Source: JAYWDA01 sp043747555
Lineage (GTDB): Bacteria > Bdellovibrionota > Bdellovibrionia > Bdellovibrionales > Bdellovibrionaceae
DNA length: 64,000 nt
Assembly: GCA_043747555.1 (NCBI GenBank)
Contig: JAYTOY010000020.1
Span: 124,001 to 188,000, forward strand
Reading direction: 5' to 3'
This document shows, one piece after another, positions 53,656-62,776 of the stretch. Below the pieces are notes generated by a model that did no database searches, was not told the DNA's origin, and was given only the letters and a program-made list of their open reading frames with translations. The position numbers and the translations under genes are program-made. Position 1 is the stretch's first letter; every line of letters starts with the position of its first letter.

Positions 53656-54802
53656 AATAAGAATCATAACCCAGGCAAGAATGGGAAGTTCTCGTTTACC
53701 TGGGAAGATTTTGCTGGAAGTCTCGAATCGACCCTTGTTGGCTTACCACCTTGAAAGGTTGCTAGCGACTGGTTTTCCAGTGGTCGTTGCAACGACAACC
53801 CAGGCCCAAGATCAGGCCGTCGTCGATTATCTAAGGCCCCTTAAAATTGATTTTTATCGCGGTGATGAAAGCGATGTTTTAAAAAGATTTTATGAAACGG
53901 CCCTTCTATTTCCTGCGGAGACTTATGTAAGAGTGACTTCCGATTGCCCCCTTGTTGCCCCCGAAGTTATTCAAGAAGCGATGAAAAAATATCAATCTTT
54001 AAACGACCAAAGTATTTATTTTTCAAACTGCCTAGAGAGAACCTATCCGCAAGGATTCGATTTTGAAATTTTCTCCCATCAAATGCTTATCGAAGCTCAT
54101 CAGAAAGCCGTAGATCCAGTTGAGCGTGAACATGTCACACCTTATTTCTATCTTGGTGAGCGTCCCCGATATAAGTGTATCCACTGGAAAGATTCAGAAG
54201 ATAACAGTCGTTTTCGTCTGACTGTGGATGAAATGAAAGATTATGAGCTGATAAAAATTTTGATAGAAAAATACCAAGCTCATAAACTGAATTCACAAGG
54301 GATTGTAAGGATTTTAAAAGCTCATCCTGAGCTCAGTTCCATCAATCAACAGGTTAATCAAAAAAAACTTGAAACGGTGACGTTTCGAAAAGCTCATGTT
54401 GAAGATTCTCTTAAATTATTCCAATGGAGAAATGATTTTGAAGCCCGCCAGAATTCAATAAATACGAACGAGATCACCTGGGAAGAGCATCAGGTCTGGT
54501 TTGAAAAAATCTTAAAAAATAACAACCACGATATTTGGATGGGCCTTAGTAACCAAAAAGAGATTGGTATGCTTCGTGTTGATAGGAAAGACCTGGAAGC
54601 TGAATTGTCGTGGTCGATTGCTCCTGAATCGCGCGGGCAAGGACTCGGTTTGAAAATGCTGTTATCCTTTGTTAAGGCTTACCCAAGGGCGTACCACGCT
54701 CGAATTAAAACCAGTAATATATCGTCATTAAAAATAGCACAGAAGGCGGGATTTTTTGTTCATAAAGAAGTCGATGGCTTAGTTCTTTTGCGTAATGGCT
54801 GA
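53645..54802 (+). CDS. Fused SpsF-type cytidylyltransferase and PseH-like N-acetyltransferase
   Basis: 385 residues in two domains. Residues 1-235: cytidylyltransferase with IITQARMGSSRLPGKILLEV, RVTSDCPLV and a PQGFDFEIF turn, the SpsF version of the PseF step (CTP activation of the nonulosonate). Residues 245-385: GNAT domain with RKAHVEDSLKLFQWRND and the acetyl-CoA loop RGQGLG, as in PseH, which acetylates the 4-amino group. Separate proteins in Helicobacter and Campylobacter, joined here. No stand-alone PseF or PseH is seen in the window. Confidence 0.82.
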   Translation: MKDKIRIITQARMGSSRLPGKILLEVSNRPLLAYHLERLLATGFPVVVATTTQAQDQAVVDYLRPLKIDFYRGDESDVLKRFYETALLFPAETYVRVTSDCPLVAPEVIQEAMKKYQSLNDQSIYFSNCLERTYPQGFDFEIFSHQMLIEAHQKAVDPVEREHVTPYFYLGERPRYKCIHWKDSEDNSRFRLTVDEMKDYELIKILIEKYQAHKLNSQGIVRILKAHPELSSINQQVNQKKLETVTFRKAHVEDSLKLFQWRNDFEARQNSINTNEITWEEHQVWFEKILKNNNHDIWMGLSNQKEIGMLRVDRKDLEAELSWSIAPESRGQGLGLKMLLSFVKAYPRAYHARIKTSNISSLKIAQKAGFFVHKEVDGLVLLRNG

Positions 54803-55798
54803 CAACAGGTCATCCATTCCTGACCCATCCACAAGTTCGAAGGATTTTTCGCTCATCTTTTGAAGTTTCTGAGGCTCATTTAAAAGCCTTTGCAGGCTTT
54901 TAAAAACCTCTTGAGGCTTTAAATGTTGTGCTTCGCCAGCATAGACGTGACAGCCTGCACGCGCTAGATTTTGACAATTAGGAATTTGATTTGATGCCAC
55001 GGATACAGCCACGCCTGTTAATCCGAGATGCATTCTTTCCCAAGTCACAGTTCCGCCGCTTCCGAGATAAAAATCCGCCCCTAGCATGAGTTGAGCCATG
55101 GATGCTGGTTGAATATGAATTTTTATGTTTGGATGAGTTGGGCGTTCAGCCAAAAGTTTCTCGGAGGATGTTCCCTCCCCAAGGATGAAATCAAAACTAT
55201 AATTTTCTAACCAGGTTAAATGGTTTAATAGAAAATCATGATAAAGTGGCAATTGATGAAGTGGGTCTGTTCCGCCAAAAAAAAAGAGGCCCTTGACGAA
55301 ATTTGTTTTAAAAAAAAACTTTTTTCGTGCCCTTTTAAATTCATCGCGCAAGAGAGCATATTTAGGCCCTAAAAACTTTTGACAAAGCGGGGTTGTAAGA
55401 TTGAGGTAAGGATTCTGCCCATCGTCATAGGCGCTGGAATCAAGCAAGTAATCGCACAAATGAAACCTGTTCGCTAAGTCGTCTATGACCAAAGTTTTCA
55501 AAGCCAACGCGCGCCACGCTTTTGCTTTTGTTTCATCCAGAAGATAATGGTCCAAGACCAAAAGGTCGCAGCGCCCAATGTGGGCCCCGCATTTTTCTAA
55601 AAGATCGTTCTCAGAACTTCCGTGGGTGATCGAGAATCCACGTGCAGATATTTGTTGCGCAATGTTACCGGGCAGGTCCAAAGAGAAGAAAAAGACTTGG
55701 GCTTGGAGCGACCTCAGCGCTTCAGCGAGAGTCAGGCAGCGCTGAACATGGCCTGTGCCGATATCTTGGGAGGAATCACATCGAATCAATACACGCAT
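54779..55798 (-). CDS. pseG: PseG, UDP-2,4-diacetamido-altrose hydrolase
   Basis: 339 residues. RCDSSQDIGTGHVQRCLTLA is the PseG N-terminal motif with the catalytic His, and FFGGTDP and GSGGTVTWERM are the UDP-binding loops of this MurG-related hydrolase. It releases UDP before PseI. Convergent with and overlapping the fused transferase gene by 24 bases. Confidence 0.9.
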   Translation of the reverse strand: MRVLIRCDSSQDIGTGHVQRCLTLAEALRSLQAQVFFFSLDLPGNIAQQISARGFSITHGSSENDLLEKCGAHIGRCDLLVLDHYLLDETKAKAWRALALKTLVIDDLANRFHLCDYLLDSSAYDDGQNPYLNLTTPLCQKFLGPKYALLRDEFKRARKKFFFKTNFVKGLFFFGGTDPLHQLPLYHDFLLNHLTWLENYSFDFILGEGTSSEKLLAERPTHPNIKIHIQPASMAQLMLGADFYLGSGGTVTWERMHLGLTGVAVSVASNQIPNCQNLARAGCHVYAGEAQHLKPQEVFKSLQRLLNEPQKLQKMSEKSFELVDGSGMDDLLSAITQKN

Positions 55799-55913
55799 AA
55801 GACAACGTAATCCGAAATAAGGTCAAAGAGTAGAGCCAATTTGCTGGAGTCTTGGCTGCGTTAACAAATTATGTTAGAGATATCATGATGATCATTAAGG
55901 TATAGGGAAACTC

Positions 55914-57308
55914 GTGAAGCTTTTAAATAAAATCTTCAATAAAATTTTTAATATTTTATTTTTAGATGGAAATAAAAACGGACTTAAGATTCTATATTTT
56001 TTGGGTTTAGATCTTTACTTCTACACGTTACCTATCTTTTACCTTCAAAATCGAAAGCCATTTACGAAGCTTCGGCGTTTAAGAGGTCAAAAAAAAAATC
56101 CAATTATAGTATATACCGTGAGCGAGTTGGACGGACGATTTGATCGTGTTAATAAAGTTTCCGAGAATGACGATGACTTAGTCGTCTTTCAATATCCTGC
56201 TAGAAATTCCTATGTCGAAGAATATTTTTTCAAAAGCTACGCTCGTGTTCCCATCGGTTTCTACGAAGATGCAAGACAACGTTATATCAAACCTGATAAT
56301 CTGGAGAATCGTAGAAAATACGGGGAGCACTGCAAAAAGCTTCTTCAATTGTTACAAAAAATGACTGGCAAGATTAGTTTTTTTTGTTCAGGGAGCAATA
56401 ACGATCGATGGCTTGTGGAAATGATCGTTGAGGCGCAAGCACAAGGTATATCGTGGGTTGTTTGCGAGCGGGAGGGGACCAGCACAGATCTCGGCTATGA
56501 GAAAGAGGGCTTAGGTTTTAAAATTTCAAACTCCGTCGTCGCCCACTATCATTTTTTAGCTAATGATAAGCACACAAAAATGTTTTTGGATTCCAAAACT
56601 GACTCAGTTAGAATGTGTAAAACCATTGGAGATTTGGATACGGACTGGTGGTTTCATTTTGATAAGACAAGAATCATGAAAAAATTCGAAGCCTTAGATA
56701 AATATAAAAAAGTAGTTTTATTTCTTACCTTTGGGGAAAGAAACTATATTGAGCCTACGCTCTTTCCAGAACGCAATGATATCACTTGGAAACCCCTCTT
56801 GATGGATTGTGAAAATGTTCTGATCGATTTTGCACAAAAAAACCCGGACATACTTGTCATTTACCGGATGGGCCACAAAGAAGATAAAAACTTAGCTTTT
56901 TTGAGAGCCATTAAAGAATTGAAGATAGAAAATATTATTCAATCAGATCGTGCCACATCCTCTTTTTCTGACATTGCAGTTAGGAGCGACCTAATTATTG
57001 GATTTCAGAGTACGGCGATGTATGAGGCGATGTTTACAGACAAACCTATTCTACAAGTATTTTGGCATATTCTGGATTTTTTAAATCATGAGACCGAGAT
57101 TCTTCCGATAGGAAATACGGGAGCCTGTAAGGTCGCGACGTCCCCAAAAAGTCTATCAGACTATTTAGACTTGTTTTCAAAAGATTCCTTGGCCGTCGAT
57201 CAGAAAGAGTTGGCGGCTAGAAAGTCCGCCATTGAAATTATGTTTGTAAACGCCGATGGAAAAATGGCGGAGCGATTTATTGATGAGCTGAAGCAGCTAT
57301 CTAGATAG
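55914..57308 (+). CDS. Surface-carbohydrate protein, GT-B-like, unknown function
   Basis: 464 residues from a GTG with AGGGAAA upstream. The first 50 residues contain a hydrophobic, Asn/Lys/Phe-rich segment that may touch the membrane. The middle (IVVCEREGTSTDLGYEKEGLGF) and C-terminal part (RMGHKEDKN, RSDLIIGFQSTAMYEAMFTDKPIL) resemble the donor-binding halves of CDP-glycerol/capsule-type transferases. Neighbours are pseG and the amidotransferase trio, so it may add the modified pseudaminic acid. Specific family not recognised. Confidence 0.55.
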   Translation: MKLLNKIFNKIFNILFLDGNKNGLKILYFLGLDLYFYTLPIFYLQNRKPFTKLRRLRGQKKNPIIVYTVSELDGRFDRVNKVSENDDDLVVFQYPARNSYVEEYFFKSYARVPIGFYEDARQRYIKPDNLENRRKYGEHCKKLLQLLQKMTGKISFFCSGSNNDRWLVEMIVEAQAQGISWVVCEREGTSTDLGYEKEGLGFKISNSVVAHYHFLANDKHTKMFLDSKTDSVRMCKTIGDLDTDWWFHFDKTRIMKKFEALDKYKKVVLFLTFGERNYIEPTLFPERNDITWKPLLMDCENVLIDFAQKNPDILVIYRMGHKEDKNLAFLRAIKELKIENIIQSDRATSSFSDIAVRSDLIIGFQSTAMYEAMFTDKPILQVFWHILDFLNHETEILPIGNTGACKVATSPKSLSDYLDLFSKDSLAVDQKELAARKSAIEIMFVNADGKMAERFIDELKQLSR

Positions 57309-57322
57309 AGCTGATAAATAAT

Positions 57323-58069
57323 TTAAAGCCTCACATGGAACCCTTGCTCACGTAGCTTTCGTTTCACACAATCAGGCGTCCATCCCGTGAAGTGAAAGAT
57401 GCTTGCGGCGGCAACGGCTGAGCATCCTAGGCGAAGTGGTTCAACATAATCGTTGGGCGAGGAAATGCCACCAGAATAAATGACAGGAACACTGACGCTA
57501 CGAGTGACCTGTTGAATCATATTCAAATCGGGGCCGGTCATCATTCCGTCATCATCGACGCTATTAATGTAAATTTCGCCAACGCCTTTCTTGGCAAGTT
57601 CCTGGACCCACTCGAAAGGATTTTTGTTGATGATCTTTCCAGATTTATAAACAAAATACTGATTATTTTCTTTTTTAAAGTCAACGCTGCCGACAATGCA
57701 TTGGGCGCCGAAATATGAAACTGCTTCCGGAATGAATGCTGGATTTTCAAGAGCCGCAGAATTGATGACAACTTTGTCGGCACCTCGAAGAAGGACTTTC
57801 TTAATATCCTCTATGCTTCTTAGGCCGCCTCCGATCGACAAAGGCATAAAGCACTCTGAGGCAATATCTTCAATTGTTGAAAGATCAATGGATCGACCTT
57901 CTCGGCTGGCATTGATGTCCAAGAGAATAAGTTCATCAACATTTCTTGTATTATAAGTTCGAGCAACGGTGACAGGATTTCCTAAGTTTCGTCGCTCGTC
58001 GAAGCGAATAGTTTTTAAGACAGAGTATCCATCGATTAAAATCACTGGAATGACGCGGGTTCGTAACAC
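57323..58069 (-). CDS. HisF-like cyclase subunit paralogue (acetamidino pathway)
   Basis: 248 residues with a (beta/alpha)8 barrel like HisF: PVILIDGYSVLKT, LSIGGGLRSIEDI, GADKVVINSAA and IYSGGISSPNDY. At the start the Asp of HisF's CLDVKDG appears to be absent (position reads ILIDG), while the later Asp of the second half (VGSVDFKKE) is kept, as in HisF-like proteins recruited to sugar modification (WbuZ type). With HisH2 and the WbpG-like protein downstream it should help deliver ammonia. No other his genes are nearby. Confidence 0.8.
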   Translation of the reverse strand: MLRTRVIPVILIDGYSVLKTIRFDERRNLGNPVTVARTYNTRNVDELILLDINASREGRSIDLSTIEDIASECFMPLSIGGGLRSIEDIKKVLLRGADKVVINSAALENPAFIPEAVSYFGAQCIVGSVDFKKENNQYFVYKSGKIINKNPFEWVQELAKKGVGEIYINSVDDDGMMTGPDLNMIQQVTRSVSVPVIYSGGISSPNDYVEPLRLGCSAVAAASIFHFTGWTPDCVKRKLREQGFHVRL

Positions 58070-58071
58070 TT

Positions 58072-58683
58072 TTAAAGCTCCCCGAAGTTCTTCAAAACAT
58101 GCAAGCCGGCCTTTTGACTTTTTTCAGGATGAAACTGGGCGCCCCAAATATGTTCTTTCTCAACGGCGGCACAAATTTCAACTTCACCATAATTTACAGT
58201 CGCTTTTTTAGCCAGCGGATCATCGCAGATGACTTCAAAGCTATGGACAAAATAGAAACAGGACTGTTCGGGTAGATTTTTGAACATTCTCAGATCATTA
58301 GATGCAACATCATTCCATCCCATATGCGGAATTTTAAAGCGACGAGGGTCTACACGCAATCGCGAAGTCCTGCCATGGATCAGTCCCAGTCCAGCAGAGA
58401 TCCCCATCTCTTCGCCGACATCTGATAAAAGTTGCATTCCTAAGCAAAAGCCAAAAAAGGGAGTTTTCTGATCAAGAACTTTATGATGAATTAAAGAAAC
58501 AAAATCTTTAGTGAGAAGCTTTTCAGAAGCGGCTTTGAAACTCCCCACTCCGGGAAAAATAATTTTTGTCGCCCTTTCAATTTCTGAAAAATTACTGGTC
58601 ATACAAAATTGAATGTTTAAGTGCGATAATGCTTGAGCTACGCTGCCAACATTTCCCAGATCATGTTGAATGACGGTGATCAT
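58072..58683 (-). CDS. HisH-like glutamine amidotransferase (acetamidino pathway)
   Basis: 203-residue class I glutaminase. PGVGSFKAA forms the oxyanion strand, C80 in FGFCLGMQLL is the nucleophile and H185/E187 in FHPEKS complete the triad. It supplies ammonia to the HisF-like partner. Two bases separate it from that gene and its start overlaps the previous stop by four bases, so the trio is one operon. Confidence 0.85.
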   Translation of the reverse strand: MITVIQHDLGNVGSVAQALSHLNIQFCMTSNFSEIERATKIIFPGVGSFKAASEKLLTKDFVSLIHHKVLDQKTPFFGFCLGMQLLSDVGEEMGISAGLGLIHGRTSRLRVDPRRFKIPHMGWNDVASNDLRMFKNLPEQSCFYFVHSFEVICDDPLAKKATVNYGEVEICAAVEKEHIWGAQFHPEKSQKAGLHVLKNFGEL

Positions 58684-59822
58684 AATTTTTGTGGAATAAA
58701 TTTCTTTTTTAATGTGCCAAAGTCATCTTTGACCAACCGGCCATTAGAATCACATTCAAAAAGTCGCTTGTTTGTGAAGCGATCTAAAGTATTAAAAAAA
58801 TCTTCCTTCGAAATATTTAAATAACTTAAGAAGTCAGGGATATATTTCCAAGGAACTTTACCTTCTGAGCTTTTCTGGAGCTCATCGATCGCCTGATTTC
58901 GGGTCATCCGTCCATGTCTAATTTCAATGCACAGTTGATCGGTGGCGCGGGCAAAGCCATATTTCAAAAACTTCATGTAATCGTGCAGTCCTCCAATCCA
59001 TTTACAATCCAGATTTTCAAATTCATTCCACGCATTTTCAACGGGTCCGTCTGGATTCGGAAACCAACCTAAATCCAGTGCGGCTTTAATATTTTTATCA
59101 GTTTCCCACTTTGTAAAATAGCCAAGGAAAAGACCAGTGACCTTGCCACTTTCAATTTCTTCATCCGTCGGATAATGGAAAGTTTTAATGTCATTAAGCT
59201 TAATTCCATCGTGAACTACATCCTCAATCCTATGGCCTAGCATCTGAAACTGCTCTAACCAGTTTCGATTCAGAAATTTGTTTTCTTTTTTCGACGCTGG
59301 GCCCCCGTATTCAAACTGCGAATTTTCGCCCCAAACAATCAACGAAATATTATATTGAACGGCGACTCTCACAGGTGCTGTAAAAATTCCGATATGTTCA
59401 GGCCAGCAACTATCACCAAGTTTTGAAAAGCCAATCCGAACCATTTCGCGATAGGCCTTTCGATTAGCGCCAATCTGGACAACGTCAAAGCCAAGTTCTC
59501 GCAAGAAGGTGATATTTTTTGCGCCCACTTCTGTGATCTCGCAAGGTATGTGGTTCACGCATAAGGGGTTCATTTGATACTTATCACGCATTGTTAAGGC
59601 TTGATAAATCGAGTCTTTTCCGCCGCTGACAGGAATTATGCAATCATATTTGCTGCCGTCAGAGCGATAGGAGTCTAATATTTTTTTAAATTCTAAGTTT
59701 CGCTCTTCCCAATTGATCTGAGATTTTCGCGCAACAGAGTGACAGGCATCGCATACACCATTGCCATCAAAAACTTGCTCTGGCCTAGTTTGTGGCATGA
59801 TACATTGAGTACAAAATCTCAT
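58680..59822 (-). CDS. pseA: N-acetyl sugar amidotransferase (PseA/WbpG type)
   Basis: 380 residues with an N-terminal zinc knuckle (CTQC at 4-7, CDAC at 24-27) and an ATP-pyrophosphatase loop SGGKDS at 66-71. These are the features of WbpG (P. aeruginosa O5) and PseA (Campylobacter), which turn an acetamido into an acetamidino group with ammonia from HisH/HisF-like partners. In this context the expected product is an acetamidino form of pseudaminic acid, though an activity on a different sugar is possible. Confidence 0.85.
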   Translation of the reverse strand: MRFCTQCIMPQTRPEQVFDGNGVCDACHSVARKSQINWEERNLEFKKILDSYRSDGSKYDCIIPVSGGKDSIYQALTMRDKYQMNPLCVNHIPCEITEVGAKNITFLRELGFDVVQIGANRKAYREMVRIGFSKLGDSCWPEHIGIFTAPVRVAVQYNISLIVWGENSQFEYGGPASKKENKFLNRNWLEQFQMLGHRIEDVVHDGIKLNDIKTFHYPTDEEIESGKVTGLFLGYFTKWETDKNIKAALDLGWFPNPDGPVENAWNEFENLDCKWIGGLHDYMKFLKYGFARATDQLCIEIRHGRMTRNQAIDELQKSSEGKVPWKYIPDFLSYLNISKEDFFNTLDRFTNKRLFECDSNGRLVKDDFGTLKKKFIPQKL

Positions 59823-59832
59823 CTAACACTCC

Positions 59833-59861
59833 GGGACAAAAAATAAATCCTCGCCTATAAT
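59833..59861 (+). promoter_or_regulatory. Candidate promoter for pseI
   Basis: TATAAT (59856-59861) is a perfect -10; 17 bases upstream GGGACA (59833-59838) matches four of six -35 bases. It lies in the divergent gap between pseA (minus) and pseI (plus) and would give a leader of about 80 bases. Confidence 0.4.
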
Positions 59862-59947
59862 AACTGAATCCATTAGGAGATTTTTAGTAGGTGGCCATAT
59901 ACTATTAAAATTATTTAAAGAGTCAATATGAAAGGGAAATTGCAGAG

Positions 59948-61018
59948 ATGTATCTTCAATCCAAATCCTACGAAGTAACAATTGGTGGTCGTAAAATTGG
60001 GCCTGCACATGTTCCGTTTATAATTGCAGAGCTTTCGGGAAACCATAATGGATCTATTGAGACGGCCCTTCGGATGGTTGATGAAGCCCACCTTGCAGGA
60101 GCTCACGCATTGAAGCTTCAAACGTATACTGCGGATACGCTAACAATTGATCATGATAAAAATGAATTTTGGATTTCTGATGAAAAAAGTCTTTGGAAAG
60201 GCGAGTCTTTGTATAAGCTTTATCAAAAGGCTTCTACTCCTTGGGCCTGGCATAAACCTATTTTTGATAAATGTAAAAAATTGGGTATGCTTTACTTCAG
60301 CACTCCATTTGATGATTCTGCCGTAGATTTTTTAGAAGATTTAGATGTCCCCTGTTATAAGATAGCGTCATTTGAAAATGGACATCTGCCCTTAATTCGT
60401 AAGGTTGCAAAGGCCGGGAAGCCAATGATTATTTCGACCGGCATGGCAAGCGTGGCAGATATTCATGAAGCGCTCGAGGCTGCCCGCAGCGCTGGGGCGA
60501 AGGAAATTATTTTATTAAAATGCACCAGCTCATACCCTGCCGACCCAAAGGATTCTAACTTATTGACCATTCCACATATGTCGGAACTTTTTCAGGTTCC
60601 AGTTGGATTGTCGGATCATACTTTGGGGATCGGTGCAGCAATTGCTTCTGTGGCACTGGGTGGATGCGCCATCGAAAAGCACGTGGTTGACTCACGGGCC
60701 GGTGGTGGTGTGGATGCTGCTTTTTCACTTGAACCTAGCGAACTAAAAATGATGGTAGGAGAGACTGAGCGGGCATGGCAATCAGTCGGATCTATTTTTT
60801 ACGGACGTACGGAGAATGAAAAACGATCCCTACAATTTCGGCGCTCGATATATATCGTTAAAGATACCCGCGCAGGCGAGATTCTATCGGAAGAAAATAT
60901 CAGAATAATTCGTCCAGGCTTGGGCTTAGCTCCAAAATATTTTGAACATGTTATTGGGAAAAAAGTTAATTCAGATTTAAAGCGCGGTGATGCCTTAGGA
61001 TGGGAGCATATTCTTTAA
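59948..61018 (+). CDS. pseI: PseI, pseudaminic acid synthase
   Basis: 356 residues. IIAELSGNHNGSIETA is the typical start of NeuB/PseI enzymes, which condense the trideoxy-altrose with phosphoenolpyruvate. FSTPFDDSAVDFLE, PMIISTGMAS and KCTSSYPA form the barrel active site, and residues after about 290 are a SAF (antifreeze-like) domain. SGNHN rather than the sialic-acid pattern favours PseI. It ends 16 bases from gmd, convergent. Confidence 0.9.
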   Translation: MYLQSKSYEVTIGGRKIGPAHVPFIIAELSGNHNGSIETALRMVDEAHLAGAHALKLQTYTADTLTIDHDKNEFWISDEKSLWKGESLYKLYQKASTPWAWHKPIFDKCKKLGMLYFSTPFDDSAVDFLEDLDVPCYKIASFENGHLPLIRKVAKAGKPMIISTGMASVADIHEALEAARSAGAKEIILLKCTSSYPADPKDSNLLTIPHMSELFQVPVGLSDHTLGIGAAIASVALGGCAIEKHVVDSRAGGGVDAAFSLEPSELKMMVGETERAWQSVGSIFYGRTENEKRSLQFRRSIYIVKDTRAGEILSEENIRIIRPGLGLAPKYFEHVIGKKVNSDLKRGDALGWEHIL

Positions 61019-61034
61019 GAAAGAAGAGTTTAAA

Positions 61035-62108
61035 CTAGCGAAGCTCTTTTTTAAAAAGTTTAAAATCCGCCAAAGCCATCTCTTTCACCAAAGACTGAAA
61101 ATCGTATTTGGGCACCCAGCCTAAATTTTTCTTCGCCTTCGATGCATCCCCAATCAGCAAATCAACTTCGGTCGGTCTAAAATAATCCGCATCAATCGAA
61201 ATCACTTTTTGTCCAACTTTTGCTTTAACCTCAGGATTAGAAATTTTCTTAATCACGCCGACTTCCGCCTGGCCACGACCCGAAAACTCAAGCTCCATCC
61301 CAAGCTCTGCAAAGCAAAGCACAGCAAACTCACGCACCGTATGAGTTTTGCCAGTAGCAATCACATAATCTTCAGGCGTCGGCTGCTGTAAAATGCGCCA
61401 CATCGCTTCGACATAGTCCTTGGCGTGGCCCCAATCTCGCTTGGCGTCTAAGTTCCCTAAAAAAAGCTCTTGCTGTTGACCATGAGCAATGCGGGCCGCT
61501 GCCATCGAGATTTTCCGTGAAACAAAAGTTTCACCTCGTAAAGGTGACTCGTGATTAAACAATATCCCGTTACAAGCAAACATTTTGTAAGCCTCGCGGT
61601 AATTGACCGTAATCCAATAACCATAAATCTTTGCGACCCCATAAGGGGAGCGCGGATAAAAGGGCGTTTTTTCAGTCTGAGGAACCTCTTGCACCAAGCC
61701 ATAAAGCTCAGAGGTCGAAGCCTGATAAATTTTAACTTTTTCTGTCATTCCCAGAAGTCGCACAGCTTCTAAAACTCGTAAAGTCCCTAAGCCATCAACA
61801 TTGGCGGTGTATTCCGGTGTTTCGAAGCTGACTTTGACATGGGACATGGCCCCCAAATTATAAATCTCGTCGGGTTGAACCTCTTGAATGATCCGGGTGA
61901 TATTCATCGAATCAGTCAGGTCACCGTAATGCAAAATAAAGCGCAGGTGCGACTCATGCGGATCCTGATACAGGTGATCTAAACGCTGAGTATTAATCGA
62001 AGAACTCCTCCGCTTAATGCCGTGAACCTCATAGCCTTTTTCTAATAAAAGCTCGGCTAGGTAGGCGCCGTCCTGTCCCGTAATACCTGTAATAAGGGCT
62101 TTTTTCAT
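61035..62108 (-). CDS. gmd: GDP-mannose 4,6-dehydratase
   Basis: 357 residues from MKKALITGITGQDGAYLAELL (the frame extends 96 bases upstream without family sequence). NADP site TGITGQDG, the STSELYG strand with catalytic Thr/Glu, YPRSPYGVAK with Tyr/Lys, and FNHESPLRGETFVSRK complete the Gmd signature. Makes GDP-4-keto-6-deoxymannose, precursor of GDP-fucose, -rhamnose or -perosamine; the following enzyme is not in the window. A decayed relative lies at 47450-47713. Confidence 0.94.
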   Translation of the reverse strand: MKKALITGITGQDGAYLAELLLEKGYEVHGIKRRSSSINTQRLDHLYQDPHESHLRFILHYGDLTDSMNITRIIQEVQPDEIYNLGAMSHVKVSFETPEYTANVDGLGTLRVLEAVRLLGMTEKVKIYQASTSELYGLVQEVPQTEKTPFYPRSPYGVAKIYGYWITVNYREAYKMFACNGILFNHESPLRGETFVSRKISMAAARIAHGQQQELFLGNLDAKRDWGHAKDYVEAMWRILQQPTPEDYVIATGKTHTVREFAVLCFAELGMELEFSGRGQAEVGVIKKISNPEVKAKVGQKVISIDADYFRPTEVDLLIGDASKAKKNLGWVPKYDFQSLVKEMALADFKLFKKELR

Positions 62109-62247
62109 AGGTGCTAAAGATAAACTTAGATCCCCATAATGTCTATCAACACTGCTGAAATTGAACTCTAATTGGGTTATAAGGTGACAATTAACTTGCT
62201 CCAATGGGAAGCGTCGCGGCAGTCAATCAAGGATTTGCTGTGAATAC

Positions 62248-62658
62248 CTAAGCGGCAGCTTTAAAAGTCAATTCATAGGGATGCTTGGGCAACCTGACAA
62301 CAATTTTATCGTAATCAAAAACGAGAGTAGGGATGATCGAGCCTCGACCTGTCTTTTGTTTTTTTAAGTTAATAAAGCCGATGCGCTGAAGTATTTCACA
62401 ATCTTTTTGAACAGCCGCAAGACTGCGGTCAAGTAGCCGAGCCAACTCATAAATCGACTTTGGTTCGACGCTAGAAATCATCATCAGTATTTCTAACTTT
62501 TGCAAAGTCATAAACCCACGAAACGAAGTCCATGAGTCAAAATTGATGATATTTATCGGCTGAACATTTGGCTTTTTTGATTTAATCGCCCGGAGGGCGC
62601 TTTGTCCAAGATCATCCAATGTCATAAACCGAATAATCATTTCTTTTTTAGATTTCAT
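62248..62658 (-). CDS. Winged-helix DNA-binding protein, COG4190-like
   Basis: 136 residues. A helix-turn-helix at about 60-105 (KSIYELARLLDRSLAAVQKDCEIL) is followed by a basic wing (INLKKQKTGRGSIIP) and a short C-terminal strand VFDYDKIVVRLP. This matches predicted regulators of the COG4190/HVO_A0114 group, which often pair with a small partner as a toxin-antitoxin-like unit. Its ATG lies inside the end of the upstream truncated ORF, overlapping by 11 bases. Confidence 0.65.
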   Translation of the reverse strand: MKSKKEMIIRFMTLDDLGQSALRAIKSKKPNVQPINIINFDSWTSFRGFMTLQKLEILMMISSVEPKSIYELARLLDRSLAAVQKDCEILQRIGFINLKKQKTGRGSIIPTLVFDYDKIVVRLPKHPYELTFKAAA

Positions 62659-62776
62659 TTTTCACCCGCTTTCTAGCTTCACGAAGAAATAACAGAATCG
62701 CTTCTTCAAAATTTTTAACATCAAGGCTAACTCTATGATTCTTGTTGTGAGGTAGTCTTGTATGGAGATGATAACC
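62648..62776 (-). pseudogene. 5'-truncated ORF upstream of the winged-helix gene
   Basis: A 42-codon frame, open from just after a TGA at 62779-62777, with no start codon, ends in TAA at 62650-62648. It reads GYHLHTRLPHNKNHRVSLDV and then NFEEAILLFLREARKRV before the stop. The His-rich block followed by a Phe-Glu-Glu helix and a basic end looks like the C-terminal part of a small partner protein that was cut off at its 5' end. The overlap with the regulator ATG is the spacing expected for a coupled two-gene unit. Confidence 0.4.

Noticed and set aside
57323..58683. Histidine biosynthesis hisF-hisH
   Set aside because: No other his genes nearby, the pair is in one operon with a WbpG/PseA-type gene, and the HisF-like active-site start differs from true HisF.
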